A stretch of DNA of 17,633 nt from Gammaproteobacteria bacterium (GCA_018667205.1 JABIVN010000151.1:1-17633), one strand, 5' to 3'; positions 1 to 10,783 are shown, numbered from the stretch's first letter. Notes: generated by a model from the letters alone, not told the origin. Numbers and translations are program-made.

Positions 1-1002
1 AAGCTCTAAATCCTGGTTAGCCGTTCTTCGCATATAGGGTAGGGGGGTCTGCCAACGAATGATTTCTGACACCATGCCAGGAATAAGATCGGGGTTATTG
101 CGCAGTTTGTCGTACTCTTTCGGATTCTGGTTCAGTGCCAATACACCGCCGCTAATAGAGTTTCTGGTGGTATCGTTACCGCCGACAATCAAAAGGATAA
201 GATTGCCCAGAAACTCATAGGGTGCCATATTTTTCGTATCTTCCCCGTGAGCCAACATGGAAATCAGATCCGACCCTGGTTGCTCCATCGCCGCCCGTTC
301 GTTCCACAGTCGCGTAAAGTAAGCCAGACATTCCAACAACTCAGCTCTTCTTTGCTCAGCCGTGTCCACAATTCCGGTCCCAGGTGGGGCAGTTGCTACA
401 TCCGACCAGCGAGTCAACATACGGCGATCTTCGAACGGAAAATCAAACAGAATAGCGAGCATTTGAGTCGTCAGTTCAATAGAGACAAGATCAACCCAGT
501 TAAAGGTCTTAGCGACTGGTAGGTTGTCAAGAATGCTACCGGCACGTTCTCTGATGACAGATTGCATCTTCGCTAGGTTGGGTGGTGCAACGGCGCTACT
601 GACGGTCGCCCGCTGAAGATCGTGCTTAGGAGGGTCCATGGCGATGAAATTGGAAAAATTAAGCTCCTCGGGCCCGGGGGCGAGATCAATTCTCGGTCCA
701 AGGGCTATGCCGCTCGCGGACGAGAACAGCTCGTGATTTTTATCCACATACATAATGTCTTCGAATTTGGTAATCGACCAGTAGCGACCGGTCATTGGTA
801 ATTCGTTCATATGAACCGGATCTTCTTCTCGAAGGCGCTTAAAGTGAGCCTCGTGAATATCCATCTGGAACAGTCGTCCGTCGATAGGATTAATCTCTTC
901 AATCGGCACCGAGTACGGGTCTTTAATAACAGGAGGCGCATCCGCTCGTAGAAAGGGATTGTTGTAGACGGAAGTTTCCGCGTCCTTTTTCTGCTCACTC
1001 AT
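1..1002 (-). CDS. Cytochrome P450, CYP153-type alkane hydroxylase (5' part, cut by window edge)
   Basis: An open frame of 334 codons runs from an ATG at 1002 to the window edge with no stop. The translation starts MSEQKKDAET and shows P450 landmarks: FIAMDPPKHDLQRATVSS around residues 119-136 (C-helix region), the I-helix oxygen-activation motif GGNDTT at 274-279, and the K-helix ExxR (EIIR) at 313-316 followed by WQTP. Stretches such as DWV-like FNWVDLVSIELTTQML (167-182), LLECLAYFTRLWNE (222-235) and LNQNP (290-294) match my recollection of CYP153A, soluble bacterial enzymes that hydroxylate the terminal carbon of medium-chain n-alkanes with electrons from a ferredoxin and its reductase. 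Family members are about 420-470 residues, so the haem-ligand cysteine region lies outside the window, as would any ferredoxin partners. An in-frame TAA at 1009-1011 makes this ATG the first possible ATG; the ribosome site is weak. The substrate is inferred from the family, not seen. Confidence 0.9.
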   Translation of the reverse strand, partial: MSEQKKDAETSVYNNPFLRADAPPVIKDPYSVPIEEINPIDGRLFQMDIHEAHFKRLREEDPVHMNELPMTGRYWSITKFEDIMYVDKNHELFSSASGIALGPRIDLAPGPEELNFSNFIAMDPPKHDLQRATVSSAVAPPNLAKMQSVIRERAGSILDNLPVAKTFNWVDLVSIELTTQMLAILFDFPFEDRRMLTRWSDVATAPPGTGIVDTAEQRRAELLECLAYFTRLWNERAAMEQPGSDLISMLAHGEDTKNMAPYEFLGNLILLIVGGNDTTRNSISGGVLALNQNPKEYDKLRNNPDLIPGMVSEIIRWQTPLPYMRRTANQDLEL

Positions 1003-1302
1003 CTTTGTTTACTCAACAGTTGGAGTTTTTTCTAAGACACAGACCATACCAGATTGTATTACTAATGTTTCCAGACGAGGGGAGGTGTTTGCAGAAAAGG
1101 TTTTAGACCAGCCCGCGCCATGTCGTTCATCATCTAAAGGGACTTAGGTCCAACCCACTTCTATAAAGAGGGATACCTGCAGGCGCTTTCGCGGCATCTC
1201 ATTTAAGGCAACTCAATAATAAGCTAACCGCAGGTTACTGAATCGGAACCCAATATTAAGTGTTTTTGATCGATCTATCGCGAGCGAACCAGATCGCCAA
1301 TT
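1003..1302. other. 300-bp intergenic region between the TRAP binding protein and the P450
   Basis: No gene is recognisable on either strand. It presumably carries the P450 gene's promoter, read on the minus strand. A TACAAT hexamer (minus strand, about 1042-1047) could be a -10 box, but I see no matching -35. Minor structures are the 8-bp palindrome CCTGCAGG at 1176-1183 and a weak inverted repeat CGATCT/AGATCG at about 1271-1295 just after the binding-protein stop; the latter lacks a U-tract. CYP153 genes are often next to an AraC-type regulator, and none is present here. Confidence 0.5.
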
Positions 1303-2400
1303 TTATTGAGCAGCTCTGGCATTGATGTAAGCCCTCTCCGAGATTTCGTGATATGACACAACGCTTTCACGGTAAGTTTTGTACGAATTATAAATCCTAT
1401 TCGCAAGCTCATCGTTCGGGTCAACAATTTCTGCCGTCATAGCATAGGAAATATCTCGAATTCCCGAGAGTACATCGGCTGGCAATTGACGCAACTCAAC
1501 GCCATGTACGTCAACCAGTTCAAGCAGCGCGGCGTTATTTCGGGCTGTATATTCGGCGAGAAGATCAGCGTTGACTGCCAACGACGCATTCTCAACAATG
1601 GCTTTCAGGTCAAGCGGGAGCTCGTCCCACGCTTCCTTGTTTATGATCAGTTCAAGGCTTGGGCCAGGCTCCTGCCAGCCAGGGTAGTAATAGTACTTCG
1701 CCACCTGGTGAAGCCCAAACGCTAAATCGTTATACGGGCCGACCCATTCCGTCGCATCGATTACGCCGGTTTGCATACTCGTAAATATCTCACCGCCCGG
1801 AAGATTAATGGCGGTACCACCGGCCCGGTTAAACACCTCACCGCCAAGCCCCGGGATGCGCATTTTCATACCTTTTAGATCCTCCAGGGAGTTAATCTCT
1901 TTGTTGAACCAGCCCGCCATCTGAACGCCGGTATTCCCGCCTGCAAACGGCACAAGGTTATAGTTAGCATAAAGTTCGCGCCAAAGTTCCATGCCGCCAC
2001 CGTGGAACAACCAGCCATTCATCTCCTGAGCAGTCAGGCCAAACGGTAGCGTTGTGAAAAACTGAGCGATAGGGACCTTGCCTTTCCAGTAGTACGCAGC
2101 GCCGTGGCCCATTTGGACCGTGCCCTGCGAGACGGCCTCGAAGACTTCCAAAGCAGGAACAATCTCACCCGCACCATAGACTTTGATATCGAGCCGACCA
2201 TTGCTCATTGTCTTTATTTTCTTTGCCATCGTTTCCGGCGCAAGGCCCATACCCGGAAGATTCTTTGGCCAGGTTGTTACCATTCGCCATTTATAGATCT
2301 TTAGCGGCGCAGCGGCACCATCGGCAGCAATGGGTTCTTGCGATCCTCCACAAGAACCAAGCAAAATTAACAATGACAGGGTGAAAATTCGTAACATCAT
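1303..2400 (-). CDS. TRAP transporter solute-binding lipoprotein, DctP family (2-oxoacid/lactate-like branch)
   Basis: The 365-residue protein begins with a short positively charged, hydrophobic leader ending in the lipobox LGSC (14-17), so it should be processed by signal peptidase II and lipid-anchored at Cys17. The +2 residue is Gly, not Asp, which favours the outer membrane. The mature part is a DctP-type periplasmic binding protein: YKWRMVTTWP (36-45), MGHGAAYYW (97-105), the family's conserved carboxylate-binding arginine in MKMRIPGLGGE (R181), and ATEWVGPYNDLAFGLH (216-231), typical of the TakP/lactate-like branch. In a TRAP system it captures the solute and delivers it to DctQ/DctM permease subunits. 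Neither is present on either side here, so this is an orphan or works with a distant permease. The start is one of two adjacent ATGs (2400 or 2397) with only a weak ribosome site. It follows uvrD after 61 bp and may be cotranscribed. The ligand, probably a small organic acid, is inferred. Confidence 0.88.
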   Translation of the reverse strand: MMLRIFTLSLLILLGSCGGSQEPIAADGAAAPLKIYKWRMVTTWPKNLPGMGLAPETMAKKIKTMSNGRLDIKVYGAGEIVPALEVFEAVSQGTVQMGHGAAYYWKGKVPIAQFFTTLPFGLTAQEMNGWLFHGGGMELWRELYANYNLVPFAGGNTGVQMAGWFNKEINSLEDLKGMKMRIPGLGGEVFNRAGGTAINLPGGEIFTSMQTGVIDATEWVGPYNDLAFGLHQVAKYYYYPGWQEPGPSLELIINKEAWDELPLDLKAIVENASLAVNADLLAEYTARNNAALLELVDVHGVELRQLPADVLSGIRDISYAMTAEIVDPNDELANRIYNSYKTYRESVVSYHEISERAYINARAAQ

Positions 2401-2428
2401 AAGTTTTTGTTCCGGGACTCTATCGTTT

Positions 2429-2456
2429 CAGTTGTGTGGCGCGAATTGTGTGGTGC
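2429..2456. repeat. Two tandem 14-bp direct repeats between uvrD and the binding-protein gene
   Basis: On the minus strand GCACCACACAATTC (2456-2443) is followed directly by GCGCCACACAACTG (2442-2429), identical at 11 of 14 positions. The pair occupies the only non-coding DNA between the uvrD stop and the DctP-like gene, upstream of its start. The position would suit a regulator binding site, but this is inference; a chance duplication is equally possible. Confidence 0.4.
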
Positions 2457-2461
2457 GGGGA

Positions 2462-4672
2462 CTATCCGAGCGCCTCGAGATTAGCATACCCCATCACCAG
2501 CCACTTACTGCCTTCGGAAAAGTTAACCTGCACGCGGGCCGAGGAGCCCTCGCCTTCATAGTTCAGAATAACACCTTCACCAAATTTCTGGTGGATCACC
2601 CGTTGACCGATTTTAAGATTCGTGCCCACGACCTCATTGGCAACCCGGGAAGACGATGACCTTGGGGAAGGCGATGACCTTGGGTAAACCACTGATTTCT
2701 GTGGACGCACTGCTTTTATTACTTCTTCAGGCATTTCACTGATAAAGCGGGAAGGCCGGTTAAACGTTTCGCTACCATTGATACGACGAGACTCTGCGTA
2801 GGTCAGGTACAATTGCCTCATCGCTCGCGTGACACCGACATAGCAAAGCCGTCTTTCTTCTTCCAGCCTGCCAGGTTCTTCCAAAGACATCATATGTGGG
2901 AAAAGCCCATCTTCCAGACCTGCTAGAAACACCAAAGGAAACTCAAGACCCTTAGCACTATGCATCGTCATCAGTTGGACACAATCCTGATCAGGGTCAC
3001 CCTGGCCTTCACCCGCTTCAAGCGCAGCGTGACTTAAAAAGTCATCCAACACGGAAAGCGTCGGCGCCTCTTGCTCGTCGGGGTCGGCGTCAAAAAGATA
3101 GTCTTCAGAGGGGTCATAGGTTTTTGCTGCAGTGACCAATTCAGCCATATTTTCGACGCGGGCTTGGCCACGCTCGCCGCCTTCTTTAGCATGGTAGTCT
3201 TTCAGTCCTGAGGCTTCGACAACAACCTCAACGAGTTCACCAAGGTCAGCTTCTGCAGTCTGCTCGTCCAGTGTTTCAATCATCCCAAGAAATACAGCAA
3301 TGGCTTTCCTGGCTCGCCCGGTCAGCAGACCTTCATCTAAGATTTTTGTGGCCGCCTGCCATAAGGGGATTCCGGCAGCCCTGGCAAGCAGCCTGATTTC
3401 CGCAACACTTTTCCCACCGATACCCCGTGGCGGCGTATTGACCACTCGCTCGAACGCTGCGTCAGCATCCCGGTTACCGACTAATCTCATGTAAGCCAAC
3501 ACGTTACGGATCTCTACCCGTTCAAAGAAACGTTGGCCACCGTAGATACGGTAGGGCATCTGAGCCCGCAACAAAGCTTCTTCCAGTACCCGTGACTGGG
3601 CGTTAGATCGATACAATATGGCTGATTCCGAGTAAAGGTTACCGCTATCAGACCAGGACTTTATCCGTTCGACGATATAACGCGCCTCGTCAATTTCGTT
3701 ATACCCCGCATATAGCTGTATAGGATCACCGTCACCCATGTCGGTCCACAGTTCTTTGCCCAGACGACCAGTATTTTGGTCAATCAACCCATTGGCTGCT
3801 GTCAGGATGTTCGACGTGGACCGGTAGTTCTGTTCAAGCCTAACGGTTGAGGCATTCGAAAAGTCTTTAGTGAACTGCTGGATGTTCTCAATTTTTGCAC
3901 CCCGCCAGCCGTAAATAGACTGATCATCGTCACCCACGACCATCAAGTTATCTTTGTTACCAGCAAGTACCCGGAGCCATGCATATTGAATGGTGTTGGT
4001 GTCCTGAAACTCGTCGACCAGCAGGGCAGAGAAGCGATCCTGGTAGTGCTTAAGGACCACCGGGTTTTTAAGCCAGAGTTCATGTGCCCGCAAGAGAAGT
4101 TCGGCAAAGTCCACCATGCCACCGCGCCGACAAGCCTCTTCATACGCACGGTAGATAGCCAAGTGGGTTTTCAGGTATACGTCACCATAATCCTCGATAC
4201 TGCTGGGTCTAAGCCCTTCATCTTTCTGACCATTGATCCACCACAGGGCTTGCCTGGCAGGCCACTTCTTGTCATCGACGTCAAGGCTGATCATCACGCG
4301 TTTGACCAATCGAAGCTGGTCATCTGCGTCAAGAATCTGGAAGTTTTGAGGCAGGCCCGCATCGCGGTGGTGGGCTCTTAACAAGCGATGAGCAATACCA
4401 TGAAAAGTCCCTACCCACATACCTCTTGCCGGAATGTCGAGCAGTTTTTCGAGCCTGCCTCGCATTTCAGCAGCAGCCTTGTTGGTAAAGGTAACGGCAA
4501 GAATACTGTAGGGAGACAGCCCTTCCCGCTGGATCAGCCAGGCAATCCTATGGATAAGCACACGTGTTTTACCGCTACCTGCGCCTGCGAGAATTAACGA
4601 GCTACCACGAGGAGCAGCAACAGCTTGTCGTTGCTGCTCATTCAGAGAATCCAGGAGATGAGAGACATCCAT
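2462..4672 (-). CDS. uvrD: DNA helicase II, UvrD (SF1A 3'-5' helicase)
   Basis: The 736-residue protein carries the full superfamily 1A helicase set: Q-motif LNEQQRQAVAAP near the N-terminus, Walker A AGAGSGKT (29-36), motif Ia AVTFTNKAAAEM (59-70), Walker B DEFQDTN (220-226), motif III QSIYGWRGA (251-259), motif IV LEQNYRST (279-286), motif V MHSAKGLEFP and motif VI RRLCYVGVTRAM. The C-terminal segment GQRVIHQKFGEGVILNYEGE, ending in KWLVMGYANLEAL, resembles the UvrD/PcrA C-terminal domain and separates it from Rep. Length is close to E. coli UvrD (720). It unwinds DNA in nucleotide excision repair after UvrABC incision and in MutHL-dependent mismatch repair, and clears RecA filaments. The ATG at 4672 gives MDVSHLLDSLNEQQR, the usual UvrD beginning. 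It starts only 2 bp after the glmS stop with no clear Shine-Dalgarno, suggesting translational coupling to glmS. Confidence 0.95.
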   Translation of the reverse strand: MDVSHLLDSLNEQQRQAVAAPRGSSLILAGAGSGKTRVLIHRIAWLIQREGLSPYSILAVTFTNKAAAEMRGRLEKLLDIPARGMWVGTFHGIAHRLLRAHHRDAGLPQNFQILDADDQLRLVKRVMISLDVDDKKWPARQALWWINGQKDEGLRPSSIEDYGDVYLKTHLAIYRAYEEACRRGGMVDFAELLLRAHELWLKNPVVLKHYQDRFSALLVDEFQDTNTIQYAWLRVLAGNKDNLMVVGDDDQSIYGWRGAKIENIQQFTKDFSNASTVRLEQNYRSTSNILTAANGLIDQNTGRLGKELWTDMGDGDPIQLYAGYNEIDEARYIVERIKSWSDSGNLYSESAILYRSNAQSRVLEEALLRAQMPYRIYGGQRFFERVEIRNVLAYMRLVGNRDADAAFERVVNTPPRGIGGKSVAEIRLLARAAGIPLWQAATKILDEGLLTGRARKAIAVFLGMIETLDEQTAEADLGELVEVVVEASGLKDYHAKEGGERGQARVENMAELVTAAKTYDPSEDYLFDADPDEQEAPTLSVLDDFLSHAALEAGEGQGDPDQDCVQLMTMHSAKGLEFPLVFLAGLEDGLFPHMMSLEEPGRLEEERRLCYVGVTRAMRQLYLTYAESRRINGSETFNRPSRFISEMPEEVIKAVRPQKSVVYPRSSPSPRSSSSRVANEVVGTNLKIGQRVIHQKFGEGVILNYEGEGSSARVQVNFSEGSKWLVMGYANLEALG

Positions 4673-4674
4673 GA

Positions 4675-6504
4675 TTATTCGACTGTGACTGACTTGGCAA
4701 GATTTCTTGGCTGGTCAACGTCCGTGCCTTTAGATACCGCGACATGATAAGCCAGCAGTTGGACAGGAATCGTATAAACGATGGGGGATATCAAAGCGGG
4801 GCAGGAAGGAACTTTTAATACCGTGACGCGGTCAGCGTCCCTCATGGTGACAAACTCGTCGGCGAATACGATGAGCTCAGCACCCCGAGCACGCACCTCT
4901 TCAAGGTTTGATTTAAGTTTTTCGATGAGTGCATCCCCGGGCGCTACAGTAACCACAGGCATATCATCGTCCACCAAGGCCAGTGGACCATGCTTCAACT
5001 CGCCGGCGGGGTAGCCTTCTGCATGTATGTAAGAGATCTCTTTCAGCTTCAGCGCCCCTTCAAGCGCAATGGGATAGTGGCTGCCACGTCCCAGGAAAAG
5101 AGCATGATTCTTGCCAACAAACTTTTCCGCTATAAGACGGATTTGCTGATCAAGTTTTAGCGTGGACCGCACAACATCCGGCAGAGTCTTTAAGGCTTCT
5201 ACCAGTTCACGGTGGCCAACATCATCTAGACCGTTGTACTGACCTATTGCGCCCACAAGCAGCAACAAATCAACGAGTTGGTTGGTGAAGGCCTTGGTTG
5301 AGGCCACGCAGATCTCAGTGCCAGCTTCCAGCATCAAAGCTAGATCGCTCTCTCTGACCAGTGAGCTGTTAGGAACATTGCACAGACAAAGGCTGGCGAT
5401 GTAATTCTTGTCTTTAGCATCTCGTAACGCCGCTAGCGTATCGGCGGTTTCCCCAGACTGGGAGATCGTTACCAACAAAGTCTTGGGAAGAACGACGGTT
5501 TTCCTGTATCGAAATTCACTCGCGATCTCAACGTGGCAGGGAATACCGGCATATTCTTCGAACCAGTACTTCGCAACAAGACCGGTATAATAACTACTAC
5601 CGCAGGCAACAATTTGGACAGTGGCTACTTCCTTAAAGACGGATTCTGCCGCGACCCCGAATGCATGGGTCAAAACACGCTTATCACTCAATCGTCCCGC
5701 AAGGGTACGTTCGATAGCATTGGGCTGCTCAAAGATCTCCTTCTGCATGTAGTGGCGAAAGCCACCCTTATCCGTAGCATCGTGTCGTTTATCCAACGTA
5801 ACAGCGCGACTTTCAATAAGCGCTTTATCATGCCCAAAGATAGTGACCTCCGTGGCCGTGATTTCAACAAGTTCTCCTTCCTCAAGGAAAATGAATCTGT
5901 CCGTGACTGGTCGCAGGGCTTGGGGATCAGAAGCGATATAGTTTTCTCCAATCCCTATGCCGACAACCAGCGGGCTACCTAGCCGAGCTGCCATGATGCT
6001 GCCAGGATTATCCTCGTCGATCACCGCAACAGCGTAGGCTCCTTCCAGTTGCTCAAGTACTCGATTCATCGCCTCACGCAAACTAGAAGTGGTCTTCAGT
6101 TCGTGATGCAGCAAGTGTGCGATAACCTCGGTATCCGTCGAAGAATAAAACTCGTACCCTTTTTTAGTCAGCGCCTCTCTCAACGGCTCATGATTTTCAA
6201 TGATCCCGTTGTGAACCACCGCAAGACCGCCAGAGGCATGCGGGTGAGCATTTGACTCACTAGGTTCACCATGCGTAGCCCATCTTGTATGGGCTATCCC
6301 AGACCTGCCGGTGGGCCGGTTTTTAAGGCAAGCATTACTCAATTCCGAGACCTTACCCTGCCTTCTGGTGCGCTGCAGTTTGCCTTCGTGGTTCAACATT
6401 GCTATGCCGGCTGAATCGTACCCTCGATATTCAAGTCGTCTCAAACCTTCAAGAAGAATTTCACCCACCTCACGGTTCGCGACAACCCCGACTATTCCAC
6501 ACAT
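4675..6504 (-). CDS. glmS: Glutamine-fructose-6-phosphate aminotransferase (isomerising), GlmS
   Basis: At 609 residues it has the same length as E. coli GlmS. The start MCGIVGVV places the glutaminase nucleophile Cys2 directly after the initiator Met, which is normally removed. [12 protein letters not shown] (22-33) and [19 protein letters not shown] (71-89) belong to the class II amidotransferase domain (about 1-240). Two SIS sugar-phosphate isomerase domains follow, marked by [39 protein letters not shown] and the second-domain [22 protein letters not shown]. The C-terminal [13 protein letters not shown] is the family's usual ending. The enzyme takes the amide nitrogen of glutamine onto fructose-6-phosphate to make glucosamine-6-phosphate, the entry step to UDP-GlcNAc, peptidoglycan and lipid A. 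A good ribosome site AGGA lies 8 nt before the ATG and overlaps the glmU stop. The 8-bp gap to glmU implies one transcript and leaves no room for the long glmU-glmS leader targeted by small RNAs in enterics. Confidence 0.97.
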   Translation of the reverse strand: MCGIVGVVANREVGEILLEGLRRLEYRGYDSAGIAMLNHEGKLQRTRRQGKVSELSNACLKNRPTGRSGIAHTRWATHGEPSESNAHPHASGGLAVVHNGIIENHEPLREALTKKGYEFYSSTDTEVIAHLLHHELKTTSSLREAMNRVLEQLEGAYAVAVIDEDNPGSIMAARLGSPLVVGIGIGENYIASDPQALRPVTDRFIFLEEGELVEITATEVTIFGHDKALIESRAVTLDKRHDATDKGGFRHYMQKEIFEQPNAIERTLAGRLSDKRVLTHAFGVAAESVFKEVATVQIVACGSSYYTGLVAKYWFEEYAGIPCHVEIASEFRYRKTVVLPKTLLVTISQSGETADTLAALRDAKDKNYIASLCLCNVPNSSLVRESDLALMLEAGTEICVASTKAFTNQLVDLLLLVGAIGQYNGLDDVGHRELVEALKTLPDVVRSTLKLDQQIRLIAEKFVGKNHALFLGRGSHYPIALEGALKLKEISYIHAEGYPAGELKHGPLALVDDDMPVVTVAPGDALIEKLKSNLEEVRARGAELIVFADEFVTMRDADRVTVLKVPSCPALISPIVYTIPVQLLAYHVAVSKGTDVDQPRNLAKSVTVE

Positions 6505-6512
6505 AGTATTTC

Positions 6513-7877
6513 CTACTTCTGCTTTGTTGGTCTTAGCCAGTTGGGGATTGATTTCTGCTTCCCGCGGCCAAGCGCCAAGACGTTTTCTTCAACATCCTTC
6601 GTAATCGTTGAACCAGCGCCTATCGTTGCACCGGCGCCAATGCTAACTGGGGCTACCAGGGATGAGTTAGAACCAATAAATGCCCCATTCCCAATATGGG
6701 TTTGATATTTATTCACGCCATCGTAGTTGCAGGTAATCGTTCCAGCGCCAATGTTAACGCCGGCACCAATACTGGAATCGCCAAGGTAGGTAAGGTGACT
6801 GGCTTTACTTCCTTTCCCTAGTTTAGTTTTCTTTATTTCCACAAAATTCCCAACGGCAGCCTCATCGCCTAATTCGGCACCAGGTCGCAGGCGGGCAAAA
6901 GGACCCACGGTACAGCGCGCGCCTACGATCACCTGTTCAAGCACAGAATTCGCTTTGATGACGGAACCGGCCCCAACAACACTGTCAGTAATCAGACAGT
7001 TAGCACCAATGGTGACATCCTCGCCTAAGATGACCTCACCTTCAAATATTACGTTGACGTCGATCGAGACGCCGCGGCCAACCGCCAAGTTTCCCCGCAC
7101 GTCAAGTCGTGCCGGATCCATAAGCTGAACACCTTGGTCCATCAGTTGATGTGCTGTGTTAAGCTGCAAAGCTCGCTCTAGGCCCGCTAATTGCGAAAAA
7201 GTATTGATACCAGTGACTTCGACCGGATCATCCGTTTTATAAGCTTTTACTGAGGAGGCTTCATGATTTGCATGACGAACAATATCGGTCAGTAAAAACT
7301 CGTTCTGAGCGTTATCATCATTCAACAGCTTCAGCCAGGAAAGCAGTTTACTGGCATCGGCGACCATGACACCGGAATTGATTTCTTTGATTGATCGTTG
7401 GAGCGGGGTAGCGTCGCGCTCTTCGATGATATCCGTCACACGTTCGTGTTCCCTCAGAATACGCCCGTAGTTAAAAGGCTCATCCATATCTACACTCAGT
7501 ACGGTGAGGTCAGCGTCAACCAAGAGCAGTGCTTCGAGGGTTGGTTTTTTAACCAGTGGTGCATCACCTAACAGAATCAAAACCCTGGAATCGGGATCAA
7601 TGCCGGGTACAGCCTGTTGCATCGCATGCCCAGTACCTTTCCGTTCTGCCTGGTAAACCCACTCAATATCTGTCCGGTCTGCAAACCTGGTTTTAACTTC
7701 TTCGGCACCCTGTCCTACGACGACATGCACCCTGGTTGGCGATAAGGCGCTTACAGTTTCCAGTAAATGCTCAAGTAACGGCTTTCCAGCCAGCGTTTGT
7801 AACACTTTAGGCTTGTCCGAGCACATACGGCTGCCGACGCCTGCCGCCAGGATGCATACTTCAAGGGATTGGGTCAT
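6513..7877 (-). CDS. glmU: Bifunctional GlmU: glucosamine-1-P acetyltransferase / GlcNAc-1-P uridylyltransferase
   Basis: The 454-residue protein (E. coli 456) has the expected two halves. The N-terminal Rossmann-like pyrophosphorylase (about 1-230) begins with LAAGVGSRM (10-18) and [13 protein letters not shown], and contains [24 protein letters not shown] and EINSGVM for nucleotide and sugar binding. The C-terminal left-handed beta-helix consists of hexapeptide repeats (many Ile/Val-Gly-x-Gly units) with [29 protein letters not shown] and [13 protein letters not shown] for acetyl-CoA binding and catalysis. It converts glucosamine-1-P to GlcNAc-1-P and then to UDP-GlcNAc, two steps after GlmS. 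The signature region reads GVGSRM instead of the E. coli GKGTRM and VLQ instead of VLH; both look like tolerated variation. The gene starts 174 bp after atpC with the atp terminator between them, so it probably has its own promoter or depends on read-through. Confidence 0.97.
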   Translation of the reverse strand: MTQSLEVCILAAGVGSRMCSDKPKVLQTLAGKPLLEHLLETVSALSPTRVHVVVGQGAEEVKTRFADRTDIEWVYQAERKGTGHAMQQAVPGIDPDSRVLILLGDAPLVKKPTLEALLLVDADLTVLSVDMDEPFNYGRILREHERVTDIIEERDATPLQRSIKEINSGVMVADASKLLSWLKLLNDDNAQNEFLLTDIVRHANHEASSVKAYKTDDPVEVTGINTFSQLAGLERALQLNTAHQLMDQGVQLMDPARLDVRGNLAVGRGVSIDVNVIFEGEVILGEDVTIGANCLITDSVVGAGSVIKANSVLEQVIVGARCTVGPFARLRPGAELGDEAAVGNFVEIKKTKLGKGSKASHLTYLGDSSIGAGVNIGAGTITCNYDGVNKYQTHIGNGAFIGSNSSLVAPVSIGAGATIGAGSTITKDVEENVLALGRGKQKSIPNWLRPTKQK

Positions 7878-7902
7878 CGTACAAGTTTACCTTAAAAACA
7901 GT

Positions 7903-7932
7903 ATTCTAAACGGACACAAAAAAGGTGGCCAA
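7903..7932 (-). promoter_or_regulatory. Possible glmU promoter overlapping the atp terminator
   Basis: On the minus strand TTGGCC (7932-7927) and TAGAAT (7908-7903) are separated by 18 bp, a fair -10 with a weak -35. The -35 lies in the terminator stem. The predicted start near 7896 would leave a leader of only about 18 nt before the glmU ATG, leaving no full ribosome site, so this is a weak proposal. Confidence 0.25.
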
Positions 7933-7940
7933 GGCCACCT
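7918..7940 (-). terminator. Rho-independent terminator of the atp operon
   Basis: Read on the minus strand, the perfect palindrome AGGTGGCCTTGGCCACCT (7940-7923) forms a GC-rich stem with a small loop and runs directly into six Ts (7923-7918). It lies 111 bp beyond the atpC stop and 40 bp before the glmU start, the right place to end the ATP synthase transcript. Confidence 0.9.
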
Positions 7941-8051
7941 CGTGTCATTTTATTGATGTCATCTGCAGTTCGGACGAAAAGCCAATGGATTCGTTCTTCG
8001 AGGCACAACGAAAAGTCGATTGAGACCATCATCTAGACCCCTGAAAAGGAC

Positions 8052-8474
8052 CTAGTGTTTTTTATTACGGACCTTCTGAATGGTTCGCAACATCGCTGCT
8101 TGTTCTTGCAAGTCTGCGGCAACGCGAGCAAAATCAATATCAGATCGCTGGTCTGACAACTCCAACTCAGCTTTCTTCTTGGCTTCCAGCGCTGCCGCCT
8201 CGTCAAGGTCATCGGCTCGCATGGCGGTGTCTGCCAAAATGGTGATGGAAGTAGGCTGAACTTCAATAAAGCCGCCTGAAGCATAGAAAATCTCTTCTTC
8301 GCCACCCTCAAGAATCAATCTAACCGGGCCGGGCTTCACTCCGGACAACAGAGGTGTGTGCCCGGGAAGTATACCCAGCTCACCTATGGTGCCAGACGCA
8401 ACGACCATCTCTACCTGCCCGGCAAAGATTTCTTGCTCGGCGCTTACGATGCTACAAAAAACTGTAGAAGCCAT
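8052..8474 (-). CDS. atpC: ATP synthase F1 epsilon subunit
   Basis: The 140-residue protein matches the usual epsilon length. An N-terminal beta-sandwich (about 1-85) contains VSAEQEIFAGQVEMVVASG, the family motif GELGILPGHTPLLSGVKPG and YASGGFIEVQP. A C-terminal helical hairpin (about 88-138) starts at RADDLDEAAALEAKKKAE. Epsilon sits on the central stalk with gamma, couples F1 to the c-ring and can inhibit ATP hydrolysis through its C-terminal helices. It is the last gene of the operon, 8 bp after atpD, with AGG before the ATG. A strong terminator follows at 7918-7940. Confidence 0.97.
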   Translation of the reverse strand: MASTVFCSIVSAEQEIFAGQVEMVVASGTIGELGILPGHTPLLSGVKPGPVRLILEGGEEEIFYASGGFIEVQPTSITILADTAMRADDLDEAAALEAKKKAELELSDQRSDIDFARVAADLQEQAAMLRTIQKVRNKKH

Positions 8475-8482
8475 TTAATTAC

Positions 8483-10758
<2,276 letters not shown>

Positions 10759-10783
10759 GCCTGCCTCGTTAGTTAATTAATGC

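Noticed and set aside
247..522. Plus-strand 91-codon frame
   Set aside because: It lies antisense to the P450 frame, whose translation matches a known family throughout. No start signal or recognisable protein.
740..748. Perfect DnaA-box sequence TTATCCACA
   Set aside because: It is single, lies inside the P450 coding frame (Val-Asp-Lys-Asn), and one chance match in a window of this size is not surprising. There is no cluster of boxes or AT-rich unwinding region, so no origin is called.
1062..1133. 23-codon minus-strand frame in the intergenic region (MMNDMARAGLKPF...)
   Set aside because: No Shine-Dalgarno, no recognisable family and very short.
1265..1295. Inverted repeat CGATCT/AGATCG after the TRAP binding-protein stop as a terminator
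   Set aside because: The stem is short and imperfect and no T-tract follows on the minus strand.
2330..2659. Plus-strand 109-codon frame across the uvrD 3' end
   Set aside because: It is a shadow of uvrD and the DctP-like gene, with no ribosome site or recognisable domain.
7990..8012. Inverted repeat TTCGTT/AACGAA between atpC and the terminator
   Set aside because: The stem is only 6 bp and AT-containing with an 11-nt loop. The hairpin at 7918-7940 fully explains termination.
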